A stretch of 25,518 nt of DNA, taken from the NCBI GenBank assembly GCA_002482405.1, contig DLFX01000259.1, forward strand, positions 1,376-26,893. Reading direction: 5' to 3'. Below are positions 1 through 7,917 of this stretch, piece after piece; position 1 is the stretch's first letter; every line of letters starts with the position of its first letter. Under the pieces are notes generated by a model, which saw only the letters and a list, made by a program, of their open reading frames with translations, was not told where the DNA came from and searched no databases. Origin of the DNA: Firmicutes bacterium UBA7709. GTDB taxonomy: Bacteria; Bacillota_A; Clostridia; Peptostreptococcales; Anaerovoracaceae. The position numbers were made by a program, and so were the translations under genes.

Positions 1-72
1 TTCATGAAAGATATTAACTGGCCGAGAAAAGGGCGGCGGTATGTAATCAGATGGAGCTTTGAAGAAAAATAG
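1..72 (+). CDS. C-terminal tail of an unidentified gene (partial)
   Basis: The frame starting at base 1 stays open for 23 codons and ends in TAG at 70-72. It encodes a basic, aromatic tail (Asn-Trp-Pro-Arg-Lys-Gly-Arg-Arg-Tyr and then Trp-Ser-Phe-Glu-Glu-Lys). The 5' part lies outside the window, and I do not recognise the family. It may be a chance open frame; the only support is that it runs in from the edge and is followed by a non-coding stretch with its own promoter. Confidence 0.3.
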   Translation, partial: FMKDINWPRKGRRYVIRWSFEEK

Positions 73-111
73 CCGGAAAAAGCAGCCGAAAAAATCGTCA
101 AGGATTTAACC

Positions 112-140
112 TTGTAATCGCCGGATACATATTATATAAT
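112..140 (+). promoter_or_regulatory. Sigma-70 type promoter of a short orphan transcript
   Basis: TTGTAA at 112-117 and TATAAT at 135-140 are separated by 17 bases, which is ideal spacing. Transcription should start near 147. No ordinary gene follows before the terminator at 241-272. Confidence 0.5.
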
Positions 141-146
141 AATAAG

Positions 147-272
147 CAAATTTTATATAAGGAGGAACAATCATGCAAGAGTAGTGCAAGATTTGATGAA
201 ATGAGATACAGCAGTAAAGCAATAAGAAACGTATAACAAAACAAGAGTTTGATTGCAAACCCTTGTTTTTTT
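147..272 (+). ncRNA. Predicted short transcript with chained micro-ORFs
   Basis: Promoter, strong ribosome site and terminator bracket about 125 bases that hold no ORF longer than 11 codons. A GGAGGA site at 161-166 precedes ATG-CAA-GAG-TAG (173-184). That stop shares a base with a GTG opening a 6-codon frame (184-204), whose TGA overlaps the ATG of an 11-codon frame (201-236; M R Y S S K A I R N V). It could be a small RNA, a leader-peptide relic, or the remains of a deleted gene. The limits are inferred from the promoter and the terminator. Confidence 0.35.
241..272 (+). terminator. Rho-independent terminator, probably bidirectional
   Basis: ACAAGAGTTTG (241-251) pairs with CAAACCCTTGT (256-266) around an ATTG loop, with one internal mismatch, and a run of T reaches 272. 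On the minus strand the same hairpin is followed by TTTTGTT, so it can also end the aminotransferase operon whose last stop is at 289. Confidence 0.8.
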
Positions 273-288
273 GTGACCTTTTATTTAT

Positions 289-1539
289 TCATTCATTCAT
301 GATATCCAGTGTAGTAGAAATGGTTTTCGCGACCCGTTCGCACTGCTCACGGGAGATCGACGCCAGAGAGACGCGCACTCCTTTTTTTAAGGGGACGGCG
401 AAAATATCAGCCTCTTCCAGAAGGCGGCTGAGTTCTTCCGCCCGTTCGGTCTCGATGCAGACGAAGAATCCGGACCGGAAGGGCACACATTTTTTACCAT
501 AGGACGCGATGGCCTTTTCAAATATCCGGCCCCGCTCCGCCAGCATTTCCCGGTAATGCTCTCTCTCCTCTTCCAGTTTCGCAAGGGCCGGGGGATCGGC
601 ATACAGACCGGCGATCACCGTTTGAGCCGCCCGCACTCCGTTGGACCAGGTTCCCCGGGAAGAGAATTCGCAGGCCCGACGAAATTCTTCAAGGACTTTT
701 TCATCCGCCGACATGCACATCAGCGCGCCGCACCGCATTCCGTAGAGGGTGAAGCCCTTGGAAGCGCTGTACGCGATGAGGGGGAGGACATTTTCCGGCA
801 TATCGTCAAGCCATGGCAGGAACGACCGGATTTCATCCTGAGTGCCGGCAAAGTCCATATATGCCGCGTCGATCAGCAAAACGGGCCTGACGCGCAAGTC
901 CCGGGTGATCTCTGCCAGAACCCTTTTCACACCCTCCCAGTCTCTGTCGTTCAGCGAATAGCCTGTGGGGTTGTGGGCGGGAGTATTGATGATGACCATC
1001 AATCTTCCCTGAGACTCGGCCAGTTCTCTTGCCTTTTGTTCGAAGGAGTTCAGATCGAATTCGCCTTTTTCATCGAACATCCGGTAGGTGTCCATGCTCC
1101 TTCCCAGCTCTGAGGTTATGATGTTATAAGGGCTCCAGAACCAGTCGGAGGTAAGTATTTTGTCCCCGGGAGCGGAATAGTTTGCGACAGCGTTTCTGAT
1201 AGCGCCTGTGCCTCCCATGCTGCCCGCCACTTCGGTCATTCTTTTCGGGATGTATTCCCCCAGTATCGCCTTTTTCACCGTTGCCCTGAAAGGCGCGGTG
1301 CCGATGATGGGCGCGTATTCCGCGTAATCCACCGGAGTCAGCTTCGCGATCTGCTCAACCACGGAAGGGAACACCACCAGGTTTCCATCTTCCGACAACA
1401 GCGCGCCTATCACGGAGTTGACCACGCGGTCCGGGCCTTTTTCCGCGGCCCTGGACTTGGCCCTCTGATTCAGAGAAAATATCCTGTCCTCTTTGGGAAA
1501 TGTTCTGTTATTTCCCTGCACAAAAATTAATTCTTCCAT
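289..1539 (-). CDS. PLP-dependent class I/II aminotransferase
   Basis: A 416-residue fold-type I aminotransferase of the aspartate/aromatic group, expected to move an amino group from an amino acid to a 2-oxo acid in the cytoplasm. Visible landmarks are the HNPTG motif at 189-193 (Asn contacting PLP), Asp224 with Tyr227 (PLP pyridine nitrogen and phenol contacts), the Schiff-base Lys261 in SASKGF, and an Arg269 phosphate contact in GMRCG. The start has an AAAGGAG site upstream. It is the last gene of a three-gene operon behind the permease (53-base gap) and ends at a shared terminator. The substrate cannot be read from sequence; an aromatic or branched amino acid released by the upstream amidohydrolase is my inference. 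Confidence 0.88.
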   Translation of the reverse strand: MEELIFVQGNNRTFPKEDRIFSLNQRAKSRAAEKGPDRVVNSVIGALLSEDGNLVVFPSVVEQIAKLTPVDYAEYAPIIGTAPFRATVKKAILGEYIPKRMTEVAGSMGGTGAIRNAVANYSAPGDKILTSDWFWSPYNIITSELGRSMDTYRMFDEKGEFDLNSFEQKARELAESQGRLMVIINTPAHNPTGYSLNDRDWEGVKRVLAEITRDLRVRPVLLIDAAYMDFAGTQDEIRSFLPWLDDMPENVLPLIAYSASKGFTLYGMRCGALMCMSADEKVLEEFRRACEFSSRGTWSNGVRAAQTVIAGLYADPPALAKLEEEREHYREMLAERGRIFEKAIASYGKKCVPFRSGFFVCIETERAEELSRLLEEADIFAVPLKKGVRVSLASISREQCERVAKTISTTLDIMNE

Positions 1540-1592
1540 ATTTTAGTCAGCTCCTTTCGTTTGCTTTACAGTCCAATTTTCTGTATAACGGC

Positions 1593-2987
1593 CTATTCTT
1601 CGCCGTCTCCGAGGCCGGCGGCTTCTCTGATGGCAGCTACCTCGCCTCTCTGGTATTTTACATAGATGAAGAAGGGGATTCCTATCATGATGAAGAGCAA
1701 TCCATACAGGGCGTTATCCGCACCGCATCCGTAGATGGCGTAGATCGCATAAGCGAAGGCCACCAGAGATAAAAACGAGTTTTTGATAAAGTTAAATACG
1801 TTGAGCTGTTTTTCCCTCTTCTTCAACAGCATGATTTCCGACGCTACGCCGAAGGCATAAAATATGAGGGAGGCCAGCGTGGTCAGGAGTATGAGGAAAT
1901 TGTACGCATTCACCAGGCTCTTTGAGAAGTTCATGGCCAGGATCAGCGTGCAGATGATCGCGTCGATGATCAGCGCATTGACAGGGGTTTTGTAGACGTC
2001 ATGCACTTTTGCGAAGGTTTTTGGGAACAAGCCCTGCTCGCCTACCGCATAGGTTATCCTCGCGGAGGAAATGATCCATGCGCCGACGCAGCCCAAACCG
2101 GAGATGAAAACGCCAAATGCGATGAAGGAGCCTGCCCATCCCGCTCCAGTGGCTCTGGCGATGATTTCCGCCACGGGAGAAGTGGAATTTGCCAGGTCGC
2201 CCTGGCTCATGCTGCCTGTAGCCAGAATAATGAAGAGGATATAGATGACCATTACGGACGCCGCGCACAATACGGTCGCCTTCTTGACTATGGAATTGTC
2301 CTTTACTTCGCCGGCGTTGATGCTGGAACCTTCAAAGCCCATAAAGGACCACATCAGGTATCCGATGGCGATGGGCAGAACCCCCATGCCCTTCAGACTG
2401 GGGTCCGATACGGTGCGCATATTGGACACGTCGAAATGTATGGCCGCCACTATGAAAAACACCAGCAGAGGGATCAGCTTTACGATGGTCAGTATGAGAT
2501 TCAGCTTTCCTGCGCCCTTTATCCCTCTGATATTGATCAGGGTATAAATCCAGATGATTGCGGAGCCTGTCAGAAAGATCATGACACTATTGTCGGCCAG
2601 GCCGGGGATAAAATATGCGCCGTAGGCCAGGGTTCCTATGGCGATAGCGCTGATTCCCAAGAGGTTGCTCAACCAATAGGACCATCCTACGATAAAGGAA
2701 GCGGTATCGCCGAAAGCGGCTTTGGTATAGACAATGGACGAGCCGGACACCGGGAGCTTTTCTCCGATCCTGCCAAAGCTCATAGCCATCAGGAGAGTGC
2801 CGATAGCCACGATGATGCACCCAACCAGAGCGGCGGTGGGATTAGCCATGGACGCCAGCCCCTGAGGAGCCATATAGATACCCGTTCCGATCATCTGGCT
2901 CACGCCGATGGCGGTGGCGGTGAACAGCCCCAGGTCACGTTTTAGTTGTTCTTTGTTTTCTATAGTCGTAATAGTTTTGTCGCTCAT
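1593..2987 (-). CDS. APC-family amino acid/polyamine permease or antiporter
   Basis: A 464-residue inner-membrane protein with about 12 hydrophobic segments. The first membrane segment carries the APC-superfamily ligand-binding signature (QMIGTGIYMAPQGLA, about 30-44), close to the GSG/GTG helix break of the AdiC/LysP/YjeM-like group. The Trp-rich stretch GWSYWLSNLLG near 100 also fits. An AGGAGG site lies 6-7 bases before the ATG. It sits between the amidohydrolase and the aminotransferase in one operon, so it probably brings in the amino acid or derivative those enzymes handle, perhaps in exchange for a product. Whether it is an antiporter or a proton symporter cannot be decided here. Confidence 0.9.
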   Translation of the reverse strand: MSDKTITTIENKEQLKRDLGLFTATAIGVSQMIGTGIYMAPQGLASMANPTAALVGCIIVAIGTLLMAMSFGRIGEKLPVSGSSIVYTKAAFGDTASFIVGWSYWLSNLLGISAIAIGTLAYGAYFIPGLADNSVMIFLTGSAIIWIYTLINIRGIKGAGKLNLILTIVKLIPLLVFFIVAAIHFDVSNMRTVSDPSLKGMGVLPIAIGYLMWSFMGFEGSSINAGEVKDNSIVKKATVLCAASVMVIYILFIILATGSMSQGDLANSTSPVAEIIARATGAGWAGSFIAFGVFISGLGCVGAWIISSARITYAVGEQGLFPKTFAKVHDVYKTPVNALIIDAIICTLILAMNFSKSLVNAYNFLILLTTLASLIFYAFGVASEIMLLKKREKQLNVFNFIKNSFLSLVAFAYAIYAIYGCGADNALYGLLFIMIGIPFFIYVKYQRGEVAAIREAAGLGDGEE

Positions 2988-3039
2988 TTTTTTCCTCCTG
3001 TTAACATTCTGTCCGGCGCTTCAGTGCCGTTGACAGAAT

Positions 3040-3085
3040 TTATGCTGGAAAATCGCGAATCTATGATTCGTAGATTTTCGTCGTA
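3040..3085. repeat. Inverted repeat between amidohydrolase and permease genes
   Basis: AAAATC...GATTTT encloses CGAATC-TAT-GATTCG within about 3050-3078, giving a hairpin with small bulges in the 151-base gap inside the operon. It has no clear T-run, so it may be a processing or attenuation structure rather than a full terminator. Confidence 0.4.
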
Positions 3086-3106
3086 TATTAAAATATTTAG
3101 AAACAA

Positions 3107-3144
3107 TGAATGATAAAAATTACTTTGAATGATAAAAGTTACTT
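3107..3144. repeat. Tandem 19-base duplication at the end of the amidohydrolase gene
   Basis: TGAATGATAAAAATTACTT (3107-3125) is followed directly by the same 19 bases with one A-to-G change (3126-3144). The second unit contains the gene's stop codon (3139-3141), so the first is a copy of the 3' end. Confidence 0.75.
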
Positions 3145-4827
3145 TCTATAGACTTCCTCTCCCCTGAAAAATGTGGCGAGCACTTCTACCTTCTCCAGAT
3201 CCAAGGGGTCTATGCCGTAAGGGTCTCTGTCTACAACTATGAAATCCGCGGATTTGCCCGGTTCAAGGCTCCCGAAAATATCTTCCTGAAATCTTCCGTA
3301 GGCCGCGTTGGAAGTAAAGGCTCTGAGTATTTCCGTAAGCCCGATCCTTTCGTCTTTATTGAGCAGATATCTGGGATCATCCGCATCCTCTATATCGTCA
3401 ACGCCAAGGCTTTCCGCATCGTACAAGTTTCTCGTGACCGCTGCTTCTATGGCGAAAAACGGGTTTGGTTTTGGAGTCACAGGATAATCGGAGGAAGCGA
3501 CGATGGTCACGCCATTCCTCACCAGACTCCCAAGGGGGTACTCTTTTTCGGCGCGTTCTCCCAGGAGCTTTTTCTCCAGGGGAAACATCACGGGCGATTT
3601 GAAATGCCAGTAGGTCTGGACGTTGGCGATGACATCCATGGCGGCCATCCTTTGGATGTCCTCTTCCGCCACCAGCTGCAGATGAGTCAGGGAGTTCCTG
3701 TAATCCTTTTTCCCCGCGGCGTCCATGGCCGACTCCATGGCGTCAAGGGCGTCATGGGTGGCTCCGTCTCCGATGGAGTGGCAATGGATTTGAAAACCCG
3801 CTTCCATGCATCTTTGGAAAGCGTACGCCAGCTTCTCCTTGTCCCAGAAAAGCTGACTCCGGAAGCCCTTTCCCTTGCCCGCCTCCTCGGTATAGGGCTC
3901 CAGCAGATATCCGTCCAGACCCTCCACTACGCCGTCCAGGAAGAATTTGGCGGTGGTGAACTGCATCAGAGGAGAATCCACTCTTTTTTTGATAGCCAGC
4001 ATTTCTTCTATCTGCTGATCAACATCTCCCATGGGATCCATGTCCCGGGCTCCGTGGATGCGCAGCTTTAACTGGCCCTGTCTTTCCAGCACCGCAAAAG
4101 AGTCGAACAGTGTGGTCCGGGGTTCTACCGTTCCCGGCGGACGCAGGGCGAATACGGAGGTGTAGCCGTTGCTCAGCAGGATATCCTGAAAATATTTCAT
4201 CGCCGCAAAGTTTTCTTCGTCGGTAAATTCCGGATAAGGGATGAATCCTCTCGCTTCATTTCTTATGATCCCCCACAGCTCTCCCGTGTCGGGATCAAGC
4301 TGGATCTCTCCTCCGGGAGGGCATTCCCGGTCGGGGGTTATATTGTAAACCTCCATGGCTTTGGTGTTGAGCCACATACAGTTGCCGCCAAAATCCGATA
4401 TGATGATGGGCTTGTCAGGGCAAATTTCGTCCAGTCGCTCCTTCCTGGGGCCAAGTATTCCTTCTTTTCCCTGGAAATAATTCACATTGAAGCCCCGGCC
4501 GTAATATATCTTTTTTTCAGAGTGACTTTCCACATGATCCCGTATCATTGCCATGGTCTCGTCCAGGTTCAAGGCAGGATAGAGGTTTAAGTTGAACAGG
4601 ATGTCATAAGCCAGCCCCGGCGCGTGCACATGAGAATCGCACATGGCCGGAAGGACAGTCCTGCCGCAAAGATCTACTTCTTCCGCGTTTGAAGCATAGG
4701 AATCGGCGCCGCTCTCATCACCGATATAGATGATCCTGCCGCCTTCGGTGACCATCGCCTCGCAGCTGGAGTTTTTTCCGTCCATAGAATAGATTTTGCA
4801 GTTTTTGTATATTTTTCTTGATTCCAT
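3139..4827 (-). CDS. YtcJ-type amidohydrolase
   Basis: A 562-residue metal-dependent amidohydrolase of the YtcJ/N-substituted formamide deformylase group, predicted to split a C-N bond in the cytoplasm. An N-terminal beta domain leads into the first metal site H66-V-H68. Further landmarks are Lys294 in AKFFLDGVVEG, the HCHSIGDG motif (His348, His350, Asp354), His382 in LTHLQ, and Asp447 in SSDYP. No signal peptide is present. GGGAGGT precedes the ATG. It is the first gene of the operon and starts about 40 bases downstream of a sigma-54 promoter, so it should be the most tightly induced enzyme. The substrate is unknown; an N-acylated or N-formylated amino acid would fit the permease and aminotransferase that follow. 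Confidence 0.88.
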   Translation of the reverse strand: MESRKIYKNCKIYSMDGKNSSCEAMVTEGGRIIYIGDESGADSYASNAEEVDLCGRTVLPAMCDSHVHAPGLAYDILFNLNLYPALNLDETMAMIRDHVESHSEKKIYYGRGFNVNYFQGKEGILGPRKERLDEICPDKPIIISDFGGNCMWLNTKAMEVYNITPDRECPPGGEIQLDPDTGELWGIIRNEARGFIPYPEFTDEENFAAMKYFQDILLSNGYTSVFALRPPGTVEPRTTLFDSFAVLERQGQLKLRIHGARDMDPMGDVDQQIEEMLAIKKRVDSPLMQFTTAKFFLDGVVEGLDGYLLEPYTEEAGKGKGFRSQLFWDKEKLAYAFQRCMEAGFQIHCHSIGDGATHDALDAMESAMDAAGKKDYRNSLTHLQLVAEEDIQRMAAMDVIANVQTYWHFKSPVMFPLEKKLLGERAEKEYPLGSLVRNGVTIVASSDYPVTPKPNPFFAIEAAVTRNLYDAESLGVDDIEDADDPRYLLNKDERIGLTEILRAFTSNAAYGRFQEDIFGSLEPGKSADFIVVDRDPYGIDPLDLEKVEVLATFFRGEEVYRK

Positions 4828-4865
4828 GTCATACCTCCCAAGTTTACATTTATGGTGTATATTCT

Positions 4866-4882
4866 AGCAATTTATATGCCAA
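4866..4882 (-). promoter_or_regulatory. Sigma-54 (RpoN) -24/-12 promoter
   Basis: Read on the minus strand the site is TTGGCATATAAATTGCT. The GG of TGGCA (-24) and the GC of TTGCT (-12) have the exact 12-base phasing of the family consensus TGGCACG-N4-TTGCW. Positions C6/G7 of the consensus are T/A here. Transcription would start near 4855, giving a leader of about 28 bases to the amidohydrolase ATG. The activator gene for such a promoter lies immediately upstream and diverges from it. Confidence 0.8.
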
Positions 4883-4897
4883 AATCTTGACCGTGTC

Positions 4898-4921
4898 TTT
4901 TCGGCGGGTCCGGTTTTCGGC
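4898..4921. promoter_or_regulatory. Candidate upstream activator site (direct repeat)
   Basis: TTTTCGGC occurs at 4898-4905 and again at 4914-4921, 16 bases apart, between the divergent promoters. The position, 30-55 bases upstream of the -24 element, is closer than usual for an enhancer, and the second copy nearly reaches the activator's -35. The role is inferred. Confidence 0.35.
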
Positions 4922-4925
4922 AAAA

Positions 4926-4953
4926 TTGACTTTTGACGCGAACCTTGTATAAT
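4926..4953 (+). promoter_or_regulatory. Sigma-70 type promoter of the sigma-54 activator gene
   Basis: TTGACT (4926-4931) and TATAAT (4948-4953) are spaced by 16 bases. The predicted start, near 4960, leaves a leader of about 33 bases to the ATG at 4993. A TTG at 4933 opens the same frame earlier but lies inside this promoter, so it cannot be the start of this transcript. Confidence 0.7.
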
Positions 4954-4992
4954 TATAAATATGAATTTTTACTTTCGAGCAGAGGTATCGAC

Positions 4993-6642
4993 ATGGAAGA
5001 CCAAAAACCAAAGTTTTTCGGGGAAAAAATAGCGGAGCTGGCTCAGGTGCTCGCGTCCAGATTCTCCAGCGTCATCGATACGGAGCGTCTGGCTTCCGAC
5101 AGAAGCTATATCATGCAGCTTCAGGAAGAAGTTTTAAAACCCTTTGTCGTAGAAAAAGCCGTCGCCTATGACGATGAGGATATTATTAACCAGATCTTTT
5201 TCCAAATAACGCCCGACGCCACGCCTCAACTGGACGCCAGCGAATTCTGCGCGGGAGTATGCATTGAAAATATGGGAAACTGGAAGATAAGAGAGCACAA
5301 CCTGACCCATATAAAGGATATTGTCGAGGATAACGTCTTTTTCAAATGGTGGTATTTTGAATGTATCAGAATGGGCGTCCCCGGCTGGACCCGGGTCTAC
5401 TTCGACCGGTATCTGAACAGAAACGTCGTCACCCACTGCACCCCTGTATATAGCGAAAACAAAAGCCTCATCGGCGTTCTCGGAATTGACCTGGATTACA
5501 ACTGCTTTACGGAAAAGACAAACAACAGGCTGCTGGAAAACATCCGAAGCGACATAGAGACAGTAAAAAAGGAGCGGGAAGCCATAGGCGTAACCAATCT
5601 CATGGATCACCAATACCTTGACATCAACACCTATGAGTTTATCAACAGCAGCAACATAACCGGCGCCCTCGGATTTCACAGTCCGGTCATGCGGGAGATC
5701 ATGGAGCTTGTAAAAAAGGCCATCATAAGCAACGCTACCGTCCTTCTGCAGGGGGAAACCGGCGTGGGCAAGGATTATATCGCAAAAAACATACATATGA
5801 ATTCCAAGTTTTCCGGCGGCCCTTTCATCAATGTAAACTGCTGCGCTTTGGCGGAAAACCTCATAGAATCGGAGCTCTTCGGGTATGGCAAGGGCTCTTT
5901 TACCGGCGCGGCCAGCGAGGGCAAGGCGGGGTTTTTCGAGGCTGCCGACGGAGGCACGCTGCTGCTCAATGAGATCGGTGACCTTCCGCTGCATCTCCAG
6001 GCAAAACTGCTCAACGTGATCCACGAAAAAGAGGTCATAAGAGTGGGGGAGACAAGGAGAAGAAAGACCAATTTCAGGCTCATCGCCGCTACCAATAAGG
6101 ATTTGGCCGAGCTTGTAAAAAAGGGACAATTCAGAGAGGATCTATATTACAGAATCAATGTCCTGCCTATTACCATTCCGCCTCTGAGGGAGCGCAAGGA
6201 GGATATATTTCCTCTGATCCATCTCTTTCTTGCCCAAAACGCGGAAAAATACCAAGTCAGGAAAAACATATCGGTGGATCTGGTGAACAAGCTGATCCAA
6301 TATCCGTGGCCCGGCAACGTCAGAGAACTGGAAAACCTCATAGAGAGGCTTTTCCTGATATCCGACGGGGATGTCATCGCCTCCTCGGATTTGCCGGAAT
6401 ACTTCAACAAAAAACCGGAATCCTTCAACAGAAAAACGGAAGAGGCTCCTGAGGAGTTTGGCGCCGACGCCGCTTCATCTGAAAAGGCGGAGGACTTTAA
6501 GACCTTGAAGAATAAAAAAGAGGAAATGGAAGCGGATTTGATCCGAGAAAAATACAGAGAACTGAAAAGCTCTTACAAGGTGGCGGAGGCGCTGGGGATC
6601 AGCCAGTCGTCGGCTTACAAAAAAATAAAAAAATATCTTTGA
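4993..6642 (+). CDS. Sigma-54 dependent enhancer-binding activator with Cache-like sensor
   Basis: A 549-residue activator in the usual three-part layout. Residues 1 to about 200 form a sensor whose W..P.WT..Y.D...PVY....LIGVLGID pattern resembles a Cache-type small-molecule domain, yet I see no membrane segment. A short linker leads to the AAA+ domain: Walker A GETGVGKD (254-261), the sigma-54 contact loop GSFTGA (301-306, a Ser replacing the common Ala of GAFTGA), Walker B and arginine-finger regions following. The last 22 or so residues form a Fis-type helix-turn-helix. The ATG at 4993 is chosen because AGAGGT lies 6 bases before it and the longer frame starts inside the promoter. It diverges from the amidohydrolase operon, which has a sigma-54 promoter, and is the obvious regulator of it. 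Confidence 0.93.
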   Translation: MEDQKPKFFGEKIAELAQVLASRFSSVIDTERLASDRSYIMQLQEEVLKPFVVEKAVAYDDEDIINQIFFQITPDATPQLDASEFCAGVCIENMGNWKIREHNLTHIKDIVEDNVFFKWWYFECIRMGVPGWTRVYFDRYLNRNVVTHCTPVYSENKSLIGVLGIDLDYNCFTEKTNNRLLENIRSDIETVKKEREAIGVTNLMDHQYLDINTYEFINSSNITGALGFHSPVMREIMELVKKAIISNATVLLQGETGVGKDYIAKNIHMNSKFSGGPFINVNCCALAENLIESELFGYGKGSFTGAASEGKAGFFEAADGGTLLLNEIGDLPLHLQAKLLNVIHEKEVIRVGETRRRKTNFRLIAATNKDLAELVKKGQFREDLYYRINVLPITIPPLRERKEDIFPLIHLFLAQNAEKYQVRKNISVDLVNKLIQYPWPGNVRELENLIERLFLISDGDVIASSDLPEYFNKKPESFNRKTEEAPEEFGADAASSEKAEDFKTLKNKKEEMEADLIREKYRELKSSYKVAEALGISQSSAYKKIKKYL

Positions 6643-6754
6643 CAGCGCGAAAAAACCATAGATCGGAAGAAAAAGTAATTACAAAAAAAATAGAAATAAT
6701 TCAAAAAGAACTTGATTTAAGTTTTTTCCGAATTAAAAACGGGAGGTATAATTA

Positions 6755-7135
6755 ATGAGCTATATAAAGGGTTTTGAAAACCTTGTCCTCAATCCGAATT
6801 TGCTGTCGCAGTTTACAGAGCGGTTAGGAAGCATGCCTGACGCGCCGACCCCAACCGTGGCGGGGCGTGTGTTCTGGAATACGCTGTGCGAATATAAAGG
6901 CTGGAAGTTCCAGCAAAACCAGCTTACCAATCAATGCAGAATACTGGATGATAATGGTCTGAGAAGGGCATGGGGTACTGAAGGCGCAATGATTTCCGCC
7001 CTCGAGACATTCGCGGAGCCTCAGAATGAACTCAATACTCAGGGTAAGGACGACCGCTTCGTGGTCTGCGGCCACTGCGGCGGAAAAGTTCCTGAAGGAA
7101 ATTACTGCAAGGATTGCGGCAGCCCATTGAAGTAA
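6755..7135 (+). CDS. Small protein with C-terminal zinc ribbon, function unknown
   Basis: A 126-residue soluble protein. The first 95 residues, with a Trp/Gln-rich centre, match no family I recognise. The C-terminus is a compact zinc ribbon made of Cys105, Cys108, Cys118 and Cys121 (CGHC...CKDCG). GGAGGT lies 7 bases before the ATG. The preceding 112 bases are A+T-rich and show no clear terminator for the activator gene, so read-through is possible. Its stop is only 4 bases from the stop of the converging LUD-domain gene. Zinc binding follows from the motif; nucleic-acid or protein contact is a guess. Confidence 0.8.
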   Translation: MSYIKGFENLVLNPNLLSQFTERLGSMPDAPTPTVAGRVFWNTLCEYKGWKFQQNQLTNQCRILDDNGLRRAWGTEGAMISALETFAEPQNELNTQGKDDRFVVCGHCGGKVPEGNYCKDCGSPLK

Positions 7136-7139
7136 GCTG

Positions 7140-7757
7140 CTAGAAGCCGTAACTTCCTTCGATAAAAATAACCTTGATCCTATCCTTTTCAAATTGCCCC
7201 GTGATCAGCACAAAGTCATTGCATATTCTCTGGGTGTGATGGCAGTCTATGCATTTGTTCAGCCTGGCACAGGGAGTATCTTTCCCCAGGCGTTTCGCAT
7301 CTAAGGGGGCGGCGGTCTGCCGTGCGCGAAGGATAGCCTCGTCGACGGAGCTCACGAGCTTGTTGGTTCCGGTTACGGCAATCACTTGCTTTGGCCCGTA
7401 TAAAACCGGAGCGACGCGGCTTCCGTTTCCATCGATGTTGAATAGGGCTCCGCCTGTTGTCACGGCATTGACGCCGGTTAAAAAAGTATCGGCTCGAAAG
7501 TTTTGAAGATATATTTCCCGCTTTTCTTCGCGGCTCAATCCGGGCCTATGCTTATCTAAAAATTTATAATCCTTGCACCGCATTAGATCAAATACTCCGG
7601 TCTGTTCAAGGGTCAGCGAATCTCCGCATCCTACGACCTCGCCCTTTTGAATCAGAGACAGAATGATTTCGTGCAAATGCTCAACAGAACGCGCATAATA
7701 TCCGGCCATATTGTTTCTATTCAAATTTTGAATGGCGCTTTGGACAATATCGTTCAT
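7140..7757 (-). CDS. LUD-domain protein (LutC/YkgG-like, DUF162)
   Basis: A 205-residue stand-alone LUD domain. Recognisable blocks are GCGDSLTL (about 43-50), the NAVTTGGALFNIDGNGSRV stretch (about 96-115) and a GTNKLV segment. LutB and LutC proteins of this fold take part in iron-sulfur dependent lactate oxidation, but no lutA or lutB partner is nearby, and stand-alone members are of uncertain function. The tail has several Cys and His (CARLNKCIDCHHTQRICN), which could bind a metal. AAGGAGG precedes the ATG. It converges with the zinc-ribbon gene with 4 bases between stops and no terminator. Confidence 0.85.
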   Translation of the reverse strand: MNDIVQSAIQNLNRNNMAGYYARSVEHLHEIILSLIQKGEVVGCGDSLTLEQTGVFDLMRCKDYKFLDKHRPGLSREEKREIYLQNFRADTFLTGVNAVTTGGALFNIDGNGSRVAPVLYGPKQVIAVTGTNKLVSSVDEAILRARQTAAPLDAKRLGKDTPCARLNKCIDCHHTQRICNDFVLITGQFEKDRIKVIFIEGSYGF

Positions 7758-7808
7758 AATTTCTTCACGGCCTCCTTACACAGCTCTTGTTATCAACATG
7801 TGTATATT

Positions 7809-7826
7809 TATAATACCTATAATACC
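7809..7826. repeat. Tandem TATAATACC repeat upstream of the LUD-domain gene
   Basis: Nine bases repeated twice without a gap, in the 5' region of the LUD gene. On the minus strand each unit reads GGTATTATA and offers a -10-like TATTAT; no convincing -35 was found. Confidence 0.5.
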
Positions 7827-7917
7827 ATATTTTTTCGTATTGAAAAAGGCTGTTGACGCTCCGGTCTATTTGGCATAGACTCAAGGTGTCAAATCGATAC
7901 GCCCGAGGAAGATACGC

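Noticed and set aside
2001..2945. 314-residue open frame on the plus strand
   Set aside because: It is antisense to the APC permease, has no ribosome site, and its translation is rich in Gly, His and Asp without any family motif; the permease frame is clearly real.
4933..4992. Longer TTG start for the sigma-54 activator
   Set aside because: The TTG lies between the -35 and -10 of the gene's own promoter; the ATG at 4993 has a proper ribosome site.
5134..6129. 331-residue open frame on the minus strand
   Set aside because: It is fully antisense to the sigma-54 activator and shows no recognisable domain.
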